Shown here: positions 8,666 through 15,080 of the stretch, one piece after another | Numbering within the stretch: position 1 is the first letter of the stretch | Layout: every line of letters begins with the position of its first letter | Source: Caryophanales bacterium UBA7581 | Lineage (GTDB): Bacteria; Bacillota_I; Bacilli_A; RFN20; CAG-826 | Length of the DNA stretch: 19,019 bases | Assembly: GCA_002477825.1 (NCBI GenBank) | Contig: DLKT01000032.1 | Coordinates: 1-19,019 of the forward strand | Reading direction: 5' to 3' | Program-made: the position numbers and the translations under genes | The notes under the pieces: generated by a model | Database searches by the model: none | What the model was told of the DNA's origin: nothing | Seen by the model: only the letters and a program-made list of their open reading frames with translations

Positions 8666-8747
8666 GAAAATAAAACTTGAATTAAACATGAATATTCCTT
8701 GCACCCTTCGACTTTGCTAAATGAATATGCATGTCCATTACTTTCTT

Positions 8748-8775
8748 ATTATAACATAATAAGATATATTCGCAA
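8748..8775 (-). promoter_or_regulatory. Promoter of surface gene 3
   Basis: The -35 TTGCGA and a perfect -10 TATAAT are separated by 16 bp on the minus strand. This gives a leader of roughly 110 nt before the ATG. The leader holds two direct copies of an 8-mer (ATGAATAT on the plus strand, 8688-8695 and 8721-8728) but no obvious terminator. Confidence 0.6.
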
Positions 8776-9004
8776 GTTAATATAAATATTATTTTGAAAT
8801 AAATTTAACCATATCTCTTTTTTGTTACATTTTTGTATATTCACTATTATGAATACAATTATTTTATACTTATCAAAATAAAGAAAAATATTTTCAAATT
8901 TTCTTCTTTTATCCTCTTTTGCTATCTCTTTATATTAAGGAAAATAGAGAAACCGCTTTCTTTTATTTTCTCTTTTTATTTACTTAGTTAATGGAGGTAA
9001 TTAT
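8776..9004. other. Divergent intergenic region between surface gene 3 and recombinase
   Basis: With the surface-gene leader, this makes a 374-bp gap between divergent genes. It is very AT-rich. It contains an imperfect inverted repeat at 8833-8858 (TTGTAT...TCA / TGA..ATACAA), a TATACT box at 8865-8870 without a good -35, and the recombinase ribosome binding site GGAGG at 8993-8997. No tRNA or other RNA gene is visible. Confidence 0.5.
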
Positions 9005-9931
9005 ATGGAAAATCTAAGTATTCAAGAAGTCATTTTTTTATGGAAGGAGGAAAAGAAAAAATATGTAAAAGCGTCCACGTACGCCACATATATGGTTCTT
9101 ATTGAAAAGCATATTTTACCCACTTTTGGAGACAAATTTTCTTTTCAAGAGTTAGATATTCAGTCTTTTGTTTTTCATAAGCTTCAAAATCATATGTCCA
9201 AAAAAACATTAAAAGATATTTTGATGATTTTAAAGATGATTATGAAATATGGCATCAAGCATGGATATTTTCAGTATCAAGAATTCGATATTCATTTCCC
9301 TACGGATCGTGAGAAAAAAGAACTAGAAGTTTTTTCGATAGAACAACAGAAAAAAATTTTAAATTATATTAAAGCTCATTTTAATTTTGAAAATCTAGGA
9401 ATATTAATTTGTCTTAATACCGGTATGAGAATTGGTGAAATTTGTGCATTAACATGGAATGATATTGATATTCAAAATGAAACAATTCATATTCATAAAA
9501 CCTTACAAAGAATATATATTTTTGAAAAAACTAAAAAACAAACAAAATTAATTTTAGATACGCCTAAAACCAAAAATTCTATTCGTGATATTCCTATTCT
9601 CCCCGAATTATTGTCTTTATTACGCTCAATAAAAAAAGTAGTCAATAATGAATACTTCATTCTTTCTAACGACTCTACTCCACTCGAACCAAGAGCGTAT
9701 CGTAATTATTATAAAAACTTATTAAACAAAATTGGTGTCCCTTTTATTAAGTTCCACGCTCTTCGTCATAGTTTTGCCACACGATGTGTAGAAAGTAAAT
9801 GCGATTATAAAACCATCAGTGTAATTCTCGGTCACTCTAGCATCAATACGACTATGAATTTATATGTTCATCCGAATTTAGAACAAAAAAGACGTTGCTT
9901 AAAGCAAATGGCAAGAATGTTAAGTAAATAA
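9005..9931 (+). CDS. Tyrosine recombinase (XerC/D-like integrase)
   Basis: A 308-residue site-specific recombinase. Residues 1-100 look like the helical core-binding domain and 108-300 like the catalytic domain. All expected active-site residues are present: R142 (TGMRIGE), K188 (TPKTKNS), H251 and R254 (HALRHSFAT), H277 (LGHSS) and nucleophile Y287 (MNLYVHP). No extra N-terminal arm-binding domain is visible, so it resembles simple Xer-type or DNA-inversion recombinases as much as a mobile-element integrase. The ATG is 7 nt after GGAGG. It is divergent from the surface-protein locus and ends at a two-way terminator. No excisionase, relaxase or phage gene and no attachment-site tRNA is in view. 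It may invert or shuffle the neighbouring surface genes, or be an element remnant; the substrate cannot be read from sequence. Confidence 0.9.
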   Translation: MENLSIQEVIFLWKEEKKKYVKASTYATYMVLIEKHILPTFGDKFSFQELDIQSFVFHKLQNHMSKKTLKDILMILKMIMKYGIKHGYFQYQEFDIHFPTDREKKELEVFSIEQQKKILNYIKAHFNFENLGILICLNTGMRIGEICALTWNDIDIQNETIHIHKTLQRIYIFEKTKKQTKLILDTPKTKNSIRDIPILPELLSLLRSIKKVVNNEYFILSNDSTPLEPRAYRNYYKNLLNKIGVPFIKFHALRHSFATRCVESKCDYKTISVILGHSSINTTMNLYVHPNLEQKRRCLKQMARMLSK

Positions 9932-9943
9932 TTAAATGTATAA

Positions 9944-9979
9944 AAAAACTAGGAAGCTTTTCGAACTTTCCTAGTTTTT
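9944..9979. terminator. Bidirectional terminator after recombinase
   Basis: AAAAACTAGGAA pairs perfectly with TTCCTAGTTTTT (12 bp) around a 12-nt loop, flanked by A and T runs. It serves both the recombinase gene and the convergent small membrane-protein gene. Confidence 0.9.
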
Positions 9980-9983
9980 ATTT

Positions 9984-10196
9984 TTATGCATGAGATGAAG
10001 TAGCAAGTGGAACATCTGGCCACATTTCTCCTGTTTTAAAAATCTGTAATAAAACCACTAAAACAATGAGAATGATAAATAAAACGACACAAGCGATTAA
10101 CCACTTTTTTGCGTAATCAAAGTTTCCGGTTGGCGTTTCATTATTTTGTTTCTTTTCTTCTTCTACTTTTTCGTTCATTTCTTCACTAACTTTCAT
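9984..10196 (-). CDS. Small single-pass membrane protein, unknown function
   Basis: A 70-residue protein. The N-terminal half (1-30) is hydrophilic and rich in glutamate and lysine. A single hydrophobic helix follows (about 33-54, WLIACVVLFIILIVLVVLLQIF-type) and then a short tail ending in SSHA. I recognise no family. The initiation region has AGAGGG nine bases before the ATG. A weak promoter (TTGCAT, 17 bp, TAAACT) lies upstream. The gene stands alone between the recombinase and the first ATPase-RloB module, divergent from the latter. Its intact frame, own signals and own terminator support a real gene; a role with either neighbour is only a possibility. Confidence 0.65.
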   Translation of the reverse strand: MKVSEEMNEKVEEEKKQNNETPTGNFDYAKKWLIACVVLFIILIVLVVLLQIFKTGEMWPDVPLATSSHA

Positions 10197-10228
10197 ATTG
10201 ATTCGCCCTCTTTCTTTGATTTGCTATT

Positions 10229-10257
10229 AGTTTACCCACTTTTTCTTTAAAATGCAA
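10229..10257 (-). promoter_or_regulatory. Possible promoter of small membrane-protein gene
   Basis: TTGCAT and TAAACT are separated by 17 bp on the minus strand. Each box matches consensus only partly, but spacing and place are right for the gene starting at 10196. Confidence 0.35.
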
Positions 10258-10302
10258 TGTTTCTTCTTTCCGATTTTGTCTAAATTAATGTAAAATAATA
10301 TT

Positions 10303-10317
10303 GAGGTGATTGTTGTG
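10303..10317 (+). promoter_or_regulatory. RBS and GTG start of the first ATPase gene
   Basis: GAGGTGAT (10303-10310) acts as Shine-Dalgarno for the GTG at 10315. The in-frame GTG at 10306 lies inside this ribosome binding site and is therefore unlikely to be the start. TAAAAT at 10291 could be a -10 box but has no clear -35. Confidence 0.65.
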
Positions 10318-11388
10318 CAACTTAAAAAATTTGAAGTAACCAACTTTAAAGGATTTAAAGACTGTTTTACCTTTGATTTATCAAAAACAAAAGATTATTC
10401 TTTCCATCCCGAATTCGTTCAAAATCAAGTCATTCAAAAAGCTTTAATTTATGGTAAAAATGGCGCTGGAAAATCAAATTTAGGTTATGCTTTATTTGAC
10501 ATTACTCTTTTATTAGGAAACATCAATCACATTCACTATCACAATGAAGCCTATTTAAACTTGGATTCCACATTCAACTACGCTACATTTCATTATGAAT
10601 TTATTCACGAAGATCAAGTCATTACAATTACGTATAAAAAAGAAAACTATAATCATTTGTTATCTGAAGAAATTAAAGTAAATAACACCCTATTACTTTC
10701 TTATCAACGAAATTCATTAGAAGAAATGATTATGATTCCCTCTAATGAGTATTTACATCAAGATATCCAATTAAGTCATTCAGAAACTATTCTTTCTTAT
10801 ATCGAACATCCACTCATAAAAGAGCTCATTCATTTTATTCATCATATGCGCTGGTATCGCTTTAACTTTCAAAAAATGGATGAACAAAAAACAAATCCAA
10901 ATTTAGATCAACTCATCATCCAAACTAATAGTGTCCCTCATTTTCAAGCGTTTTTAAAAGCCAATGGTATTTCCTATCAATTACTCGATAAAACCATCCA
11001 TGGTGTCTCTCAAATCTATGTTCATTACCAAAAAGAAGACGTCCCCTTTCTTGAAGTTGCGTCTTCAGGGACGAAATCATTATATTATTACTTCTATTTC
11101 TCTTTATTATTTAAAGACACTACTTTATTATTCTTAGATGAATTTGACGCTTTATATCACTATGAAACGGCAGAAACCATTTTAAATCTACTTTTCCAAA
11201 ATAAAAACATGCAAATCTTTGTTGTATCACATAACACGTATTTAATGAAAAATGCTTTGATTCGTCCCGATTGTTGTTTTTTATTAAATGATGGTAAAAT
11301 CACTTCTCTAGCCTATTTAACTGATAAAGAAATACAAGAAACTCATAATTTAGAAAAGATGTACAGAAATGGCGCATTCAAAGAATAA
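10315..11388 (+). CDS. AAA15/RloA-like ATPase, module 1
   Basis: A 357-residue ABC/SMC-type ATPase of the AAA15/AAA21 group found in AbiL, PARIS and OLD-like defence systems. It opens with the typical KKFEVTNFKGFKD strand. Walker A is GKNGAGKSN (47-55), the signature-like loop ASSGTKSL (249-256), Walker B LLFLDEFDAL (271-280) with catalytic-type E, and the switch histidine is in VVSHN (303-307). The C-terminus carries HNLEKMYRNGAF, almost the same as in the ATPase of module 2. The next gene overlaps its last 20 bp, so the two form one translation unit. In related systems the ATPase senses phage components and controls a nuclease partner. That role is inferred from family and pairing; the trigger is unknown. 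Confidence 0.85.
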   Translation: MQLKKFEVTNFKGFKDCFTFDLSKTKDYSFHPEFVQNQVIQKALIYGKNGAGKSNLGYALFDITLLLGNINHIHYHNEAYLNLDSTFNYATFHYEFIHEDQVITITYKKENYNHLLSEEIKVNNTLLLSYQRNSLEEMIMIPSNEYLHQDIQLSHSETILSYIEHPLIKELIHFIHHMRWYRFNFQKMDEQKTNPNLDQLIIQTNSVPHFQAFLKANGISYQLLDKTIHGVSQIYVHYQKEDVPFLEVASSGTKSLYYYFYFSLLFKDTTLLFLDEFDALYHYETAETILNLLFQNKNMQIFVVSHNTYLMKNALIRPDCCFLLNDGKITSLAYLTDKEIQETHNLEKMYRNGAFKE

Positions 11389-12160
11389 AATACTTCTTAT
11401 TGTTGAAGGCGCTAAAGCGGAACCAAATTTAATGACCCGCTACAAAGATGCCTTAAACACCGATGAATTATCAATTGAAATTATTAGTTTCAAAACCAAT
11501 ATTTATGTTCTTTATCAAACCATTAAAAAACTCAATTATGACTTTAATAACATCGACACTACCGATACATTAGACGTTTTAAAAGATATTTTTCTTCATC
11601 AAGAAAGAATGGAAGAAGCCGAACAATTAAACGCGCAATATCCGTATATTTACTTACTTTTTGATTTAGATTTACAAGATAGCCATCGTCCCAATAAAAA
11701 AGAAATTGTTAAAGAAATGATGGACTATTTTTCAGATGAAACTGATCACGGTTTATTACTGATTGATTACCCTATGGTAGAAGCTTTTAGAGATTATCAT
11801 AAACCCGCTCCTGATCCACTTTTTAAAGAACGTTCTATTTCTATTCATGAATTAACCAATTATAAACACATTGTTAAAGAGCGTGGAAATACAAGCAAAC
11901 TCTATTTCTTTGGTAAAAAAGCATTTATCGCTATATTAAAACAAAATTTAATGAAAGCTAACCAAATTGTAAATTCTACATATGCTCTTCCAAATTATGA
12001 AGATTTCCAAAAATTCACAATAGGAAAAGATATTTTTCAAAATGAATTTCAAATTATTGAAAAAGAAGAAAAAATCATGGTGCTCTGTACGGCTTTATTC
12101 ATTTATCCTTATTATTTTGGAAAAGAATATTACGAAAAGAATGTTTTACAAAATAAATAA
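11369..12160 (+). CDS. RloB/TOPRIM-like effector, module 1
   Basis: A 263-residue partner of the ATPase. Near the N-terminus is LLIVEGAKAEPNL (9-21), a variant of the RloB/TOPRIM opening motif IVEGExTEP with acidic E13 kept. A second acidic motif FDLDLQD (98-104) corresponds to the DxD pair, and DYPMVEAF (133-140) corresponds to the family's (N/Y)PxxExW-like segment. These residues fit a metal-dependent TOPRIM nuclease fold such as RloB, AbiLii or AriB. The ATG overlaps the end of the ATPase gene by 20 bp and has no strong Shine-Dalgarno of its own, so translational coupling is likely. The stop codon abuts a terminator shared with the opposing module. Pairing makes a defence role likely; activity is untested. 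Confidence 0.75.
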   Translation: MAHSKNKILLIVEGAKAEPNLMTRYKDALNTDELSIEIISFKTNIYVLYQTIKKLNYDFNNIDTTDTLDVLKDIFLHQERMEEAEQLNAQYPYIYLLFDLDLQDSHRPNKKEIVKEMMDYFSDETDHGLLLIDYPMVEAFRDYHKPAPDPLFKERSISIHELTNYKHIVKERGNTSKLYFFGKKAFIAILKQNLMKANQIVNSTYALPNYEDFQKFTIGKDIFQNEFQIIEKEEKIMVLCTALFIYPYYFGKEYYEKNVLQNK

Positions 12161-12203
12161 AAATGTGACTCAACACATATCAATCTGTTAGCCACATTTT
12201 TTT
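12159..12203. terminator. Bidirectional terminator between the two ATPase-RloB modules
   Basis: AAAAATGTGACT pairs with AGCCACATTTTT (one A-C mismatch) with a 19-nt loop and T runs on both strands. It begins in the stop codon of one module and ends in that of the other, so the two operons share one compact terminator. Confidence 0.85.
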
Positions 12204-12960
12204 AATTTTGAATAGATAATAAGTCTAGATCAAGTAGCGCTACTATAAGAAGAGAAAGAGTATGATACATTTTTTCTTTTTGAAACTCTTGTTCTTCTAA
12301 ATTAAAAATCGAATGATTTCTATTAGAGAAGTCATCTAATTCACTGATGGAAAATGGAGACTTATCTAAGTTTTCACAAAAATTCAAAAATAATTCTAAT
12401 ACTATTTTTACGTTTTCCTCTTGGATTTTCTCAATCAAAAAACCTTTTGTTTTCTCCTTTGCTTCTTTTCCACAAGAATACTTATCCTCTTGTGCATTCG
12501 CATGTGATATAAAAGCTTCAATGCACGGATAACTAAGTAAAAATAACCCTTGCATCTCATAATCTTTGCTTTCTCTTGAGTTTCCAAATTTATCTAGATA
12601 AGAGCGAATAATCTTAGGTCGATTACAATTTCGATCACGATCAAATATATAGAAGATTGCTGAATTTTCAACATCCAATTGATAAACATTGGACATTCGC
12701 CGATAAATCTCATCAAAATAAGTTTTGCTATCTTCAAGTTTGTTAATTTGTGGGTATTCTGCCTGAATAATGTAAATCGTTGAATATTTATCATCATCAT
12801 TTTTTAATTCGAGAATACCTTTTTTATTACTGATAATAACATTAAAATGAAATAATGTACCAAATATATGACTAATTAAGGTAGGCTCTGTTTTCTCACC
12901 TTCTACAATAAAAATAACTTTTCCTATTCTTTTATTATTATTAATCATTATTTGAGTCAT
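12202..12960 (-). CDS. RloB/TOPRIM-like effector, module 2
   Basis: A 252-residue protein from the ATG at 12960. It has the canonical RloB/TOPRIM opening VEGEKTEP (19-26, E20 and E22), the acidic pair in FDRDRN (106-111, D107 and D109) and SYPCIEAF (143-150), matching the motif order of the module 1 partner although the rest is strongly diverged. GGAGG lies 11 nt before this ATG, which I prefer over an upstream in-frame ATG at 12978; a third in-frame ATG at 12948 is also possible. It overlaps the end of the module 2 ATPase gene by 20 bp. It is likely the nuclease-type effector of an AbiL- or PARIS-like pair. Function is inferred from motifs and gene pairing. Confidence 0.78.
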   Translation of the reverse strand: MTQIMINNNKRIGKVIFIVEGEKTEPTLISHIFGTLFHFNVIISNKKGILELKNDDDKYSTIYIIQAEYPQINKLEDSKTYFDEIYRRMSNVYQLDVENSAIFYIFDRDRNCNRPKIIRSYLDKFGNSRESKDYEMQGLFLLSYPCIEAFISHANAQEDKYSCGKEAKEKTKGFLIEKIQEENVKIVLELFLNFCENLDKSPFSISELDDFSNRNHSIFNLEEQEFQKEKMYHTLSLLIVALLDLDLLSIQN

Positions 12961-14095
12961 AAAGCGGAATACCTCCAAATACGCCAGATAAATACATTTT
13001 TTCTAGATTTTGTGATTCTCTTGGCTTTGCATCTGAAAAGCGATAGATAAAACTTCCTCTTGCATCAATATCTACTGCATAGACTTGATCCGGTCTTAAT
13101 AATGATGTTTTTAATAAATTAGTTGAATGCGAAACAAAGAATAATTGACAATTCTTAGAATGCTTATAAATATATTTTACGAGTAATTCTTCTAATTTAT
13201 TATGAAGTCCACTACTAAATTCATCGATAAATAGCATGCCCCCTGTTTTAGTTACCGATAAAATAACAGGAAGTATGTTTAATAATATAAAATTACCAAA
13301 AGATTCCATATAATATGGAACAGGAGGCAAATCTTTTCTTTTTACCTTTAATCTATTAAAGAAAGAATCTAAAGGCAAAAGCGTATCATACACATTCTTT
13401 TTTTCGTACATTAATGTATATGGAAATTGAAACTCTTCAAAAAATTGGTTTAATTCTTCTACACCATTTTCTTCAATATAATCCTTTAAGCTGATTTTGG
13501 GAGCTGCTTCATTTGAAAAAAAGACAATTCTTTTTAGATCCCTTGCTGAATTAATATACATGGAGTTTTTTAAAAATTCAAACCAATGAGCCAAAATTAG
13601 TTCATTCATAAATTGCGTATTAAAGTAAATTGCTCTTAATAAGAGTAAATTATCTCTCATTTCTTCTTTCTCATACGCTCTCTTCTCTGGTAAAAAAGAT
13701 TCTGCCGAATTTAAAAGACGATTAATTTTTTCTTTTTTATCAAGTAACAACTTTTCTTTTTGAATTCTACCATTTCTATCGAATTCAAAATAATAAACTA
13801 TCGTTTGATTATCAATTATAAATGTATATTCTAAAAACATAGTAGGTTCATAATTAAAAATCGTATTCAAAGTTCTAATATCAAAACCATCTTTAAACAA
13901 CAAATCAAGTAAAAGTGTCATCGCATTCAGAGCATTTGTTTTTCCACTTGCATTAGAGCCATAAAAACAACATCCTTTTAAAATGTTTTGATAAGTATTA
14001 GTCTCTTCTAAAATCTCAGATTTTGAAGGTCTTAAATCAATGACTGTTTCTTGCGTAAATGATTTAAAGTTTTTAAACCTTACTTGTAATAGCAT
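12941..14095 (-). CDS. AAA15/RloA-like ATPase, module 2
   Basis: A 384-residue ATPase of the same group as module 1. The N-terminus MLLQVRFKNFKSF precedes Walker A GSNASGKTN (46-54). A signature-like ESFGN (264-268), Walker B MLFIDEFSSGLH (287-298) and the switch histidine in FVSHSTN (320-326) follow. The C-terminus has SQNLEKMYLSGVFGG, parallel to the module 1 ATPase. The frame is open upstream to 14188, but the ATG at 14095 is the right start: it has AAAGGTGG just upstream, and the promoter at 14117-14144 would lie inside any longer version. First gene of a two-gene operon with the RloB-like gene. Predicted sensor and regulator of that partner in phage defence (family-based inference). Confidence 0.87.
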   Translation of the reverse strand: MLLQVRFKNFKSFTQETVIDLRPSKSEILEETNTYQNILKGCCFYGSNASGKTNALNAMTLLLDLLFKDGFDIRTLNTIFNYEPTMFLEYTFIIDNQTIVYYFEFDRNGRIQKEKLLLDKKEKINRLLNSAESFLPEKRAYEKEEMRDNLLLLRAIYFNTQFMNELILAHWFEFLKNSMYINSARDLKRIVFFSNEAAPKISLKDYIEENGVEELNQFFEEFQFPYTLMYEKKNVYDTLLPLDSFFNRLKVKRKDLPPVPYYMESFGNFILLNILPVILSVTKTGGMLFIDEFSSGLHNKLEELLVKYIYKHSKNCQLFFVSHSTNLLKTSLLRPDQVYAVDIDARGSFIYRFSDAKPRESQNLEKMYLSGVFGGIPLYDSNND

Positions 14096-14116
14096 AAAAA
14101 CACCACCTTTATCTTT

Positions 14117-14144
14117 ATTATACGGAAGAAATCTATTTTGTAAA
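14117..14144 (-). promoter_or_regulatory. Promoter of ATPase-RloB module 2
   Basis: TTTACA (-35) and TATAAT (-10) are separated by 16 bp on the minus strand, close to the vegetative consensus. Transcription should begin near 14110, leaving only about 15 nt of leader that holds little more than the ribosome binding site. Confidence 0.75.
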
Positions 14145-14149
14145 CATAA

Positions 14150-14170
14150 AAGTGTAATTTTTTTACACTT
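14150..14170. repeat. Palindrome beside the module 2 promoter
   Basis: AAGTGTAA (14150-14157) and TTACACTT (14163-14170) are perfect 8-bp arms with a 5-nt T spacer. They lie directly upstream of the -35 box. A third copy of the half-site, TTACACTT, is at 14194-14201, 31 bp further. The placement suits an operator for a dimeric regulator, though no regulator gene is in view. Confidence 0.6.
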
Positions 14171-14246
14171 CATTTTTAGATGATGCATTTTTTTTACACT
14201 TTGAGCAAAATCTATAATGATTTTCTGAACTAAAAAAGATATTTTA

Positions 14247-14322
14247 GGAAAAACGTGAAATTTTTCTAAATTTTTTTCGGAAAAATGTGAAATTTTATTT
14301 AGAAAAAGCTGGAAAAATGTGA
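14247..14322. repeat. Three direct repeats with exact 32-bp period
   Basis: GGAAAAAYGTGA occurs at 14247, 14279 and 14311. Copies 1 and 2 share 17 bp (GGAAAAAYGTGAAATTT). The period is exactly 32 bp, close to three helical turns, so the A-tracts fall on one DNA face. The array sits between the module 2 promoter and the divergent riboswitch promoter. It may be an operator array, a bent upstream element or part of a small RNA; sequence alone does not decide. Confidence 0.75.
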
Positions 14323-14395
14323 TCTGTCATTTTTTTACAGTTGAGATAAGCATTCTTAATTAGTAGAAATCATATACTTTTTATTTGTTTTATTT

Positions 14396-14401
14396 TATAA
14401 T
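14396..14401 (+). promoter_or_regulatory. -10 box for the riboswitch-folT transcript
   Basis: TATAAT lies about 7-10 nt before the start of the THF aptamer, the expected position for its transcription start. The -35 region at 17 bp (TATACT) is poor. Confidence 0.55.
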
Positions 14402-14406
14402 GAAAG

Positions 14407-14503
14407 CACAGAGTAGTTCGAAAGCGTTAAGTGTCTATTCATGGGATGTCGGAATAGAACGAATATCGATTTCGATAGCGGTTTTCGAACGCGTCCGCTG
14501 GTA
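14407..14503 (+). ncRNA. Tetrahydrofolate (THF) riboswitch, class I aptamer
   Basis: The order and spelling of conserved elements match the class-I THF (folT) aptamer: AGTAG (14412), GTTAAGTG (14426), ATGGGATGTCG (14441), AACGA (14458), GCGGT (14478) and TCCGCT (14494). Helices pair well: GTTCGAA (14416-14422) with TTCGAAC (14484-14490), TCTATTC (14434-14440) with GAATAGA (14452-14458), and TATCGA (14464-14469) with TCGATA (14472-14477). The closing helix P1 is unusually weak (CAG with CTG plus possible bulged pairs). It binds reduced folates and controls the folate transporter gene downstream. Confidence 0.93.
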
Positions 14504-14534
14504 GGCGGACCTCTATTAAGGAGGTTCTTTTTTT
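14493..14534 (+). promoter_or_regulatory. Riboswitch expression platform: antiterminator versus SD-containing terminator
   Basis: GTCCGC (14493-14498, the 3' edge of the aptamer) can pair with GCGGAC (14505-14510). The competing hairpin pairs GGACCTC (14507-14513) with GAGGTTC (14521-14527) and is followed by seven T residues, forming an intrinsic terminator. Its loop and 3' arm hold the Shine-Dalgarno AAGGAGG (14518-14524) used by the GTG at 14535. When ligand locks the aptamer, the first pairing is lost and the terminator forms, so the switch should turn folT off at both transcription and translation. Confidence 0.8.
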
Positions 14535-15080
14535 GTGAAGAAAAATAAGAAAGTCTATACGATATGTATAGCAAGTATGATGGCGGCACTTTCCATCATT
14601 CTTGACGTTTTAAGTGTGCGTACCGATTCAAGTAAAATTACGCTTTATAGTCTTCCCTTGCTTTTATCTGGATTTTTATTTGGACCTTGGATTGGTTTAT
14701 TAAGTGGTTTAGCAAGCGGCCTTATTTCGCAAATTATTCTCTATGGATTTAGTGTTACCACACCGATATGGATTATTGCTCCTATGTTATGGGGATTTTT
14801 AAGTGGCATTTTATTTCATAAAGCGTTTAAAAAAAGAGAGAAACTTTGGGTTATCTCTCTTGTTGTTATTATTACTTCCATCAGTGCAACTTTAGTGAAT
14901 ACACTCGCTATTTATTTAGATGGATTAATTTTTAATTATCCAACGCCTTATGTCATTACACAATTAGGCATTCGCATTCTTACATCCATTGGACTTAGTA
15001 TTGCTTATATTACTTTAATCTATTCAATTTTACCAAGTATAAAGCCATTAACCGATTCTTCTACTCATAATGCTTCATAG
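14535..15080 (+). CDS. folT: ECF transporter S component, folate-specific
   Basis: A 181-residue integral membrane protein with about six hydrophobic helices. It is the substrate-binding subunit that joins the shared ECF energizing module (EcfA, EcfA', EcfT, encoded elsewhere) to import folate. The family motif SLPLLLSGFLFGPWIGLLSG (residues 39-58) is typical of FolT-like S components, and the THF riboswitch directly upstream strongly supports folate specificity. Translation starts at a GTG 10 nt after AAGGAGG, with that Shine-Dalgarno inside the riboswitch terminator hairpin. The last 20 bp overlap the end of smpB on the other strand, and no terminator is visible between them, so the two transcripts probably run into each other. 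Confidence 0.92.
   Translation: MKKNKKVYTICIASMMAALSIILDVLSVRTDSSKITLYSLPLLLSGFLFGPWIGLLSGLASGLISQIILYGFSVTTPIWIIAPMLWGFLSGILFHKAFKKREKLWVISLVVIITSISATLVNTLAIYLDGLIFNYPTPYVITQLGIRILTSIGLSIAYITLIYSILPSIKPLTDSSTHNAS

Noticed and set aside
9005..9931. Integrated phage or conjugative element
   Set aside because: A recombinase alone is not enough: no excisionase, structural, relaxase or attachment-site tRNA is visible within the window.
12347..12800. Small open frames overlapping the module 2 RloB-like gene
   Set aside because: They are shadows of a motif-bearing gene and have no initiation signals.
14096..14188. Upstream extension of the module 2 ATPase by 31 residues
   Set aside because: The extension would contain the promoter itself and lacks a ribosome binding site; the ATG at 14095 has AAAGGTGG and matches the usual family N-terminus.
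14247..14322. CRISPR array
   Set aside because: Only three copies with a 12-17 bp shared core; the rest of each 32-bp unit is also A/T-rich and partly alike rather than unique spacers, and there are no cas genes.
14395..14589. A 64-residue minus-strand frame across the riboswitch
   Set aside because: It is antisense to a highly structured, recognisable THF aptamer and the folT start; no initiation signal or family.
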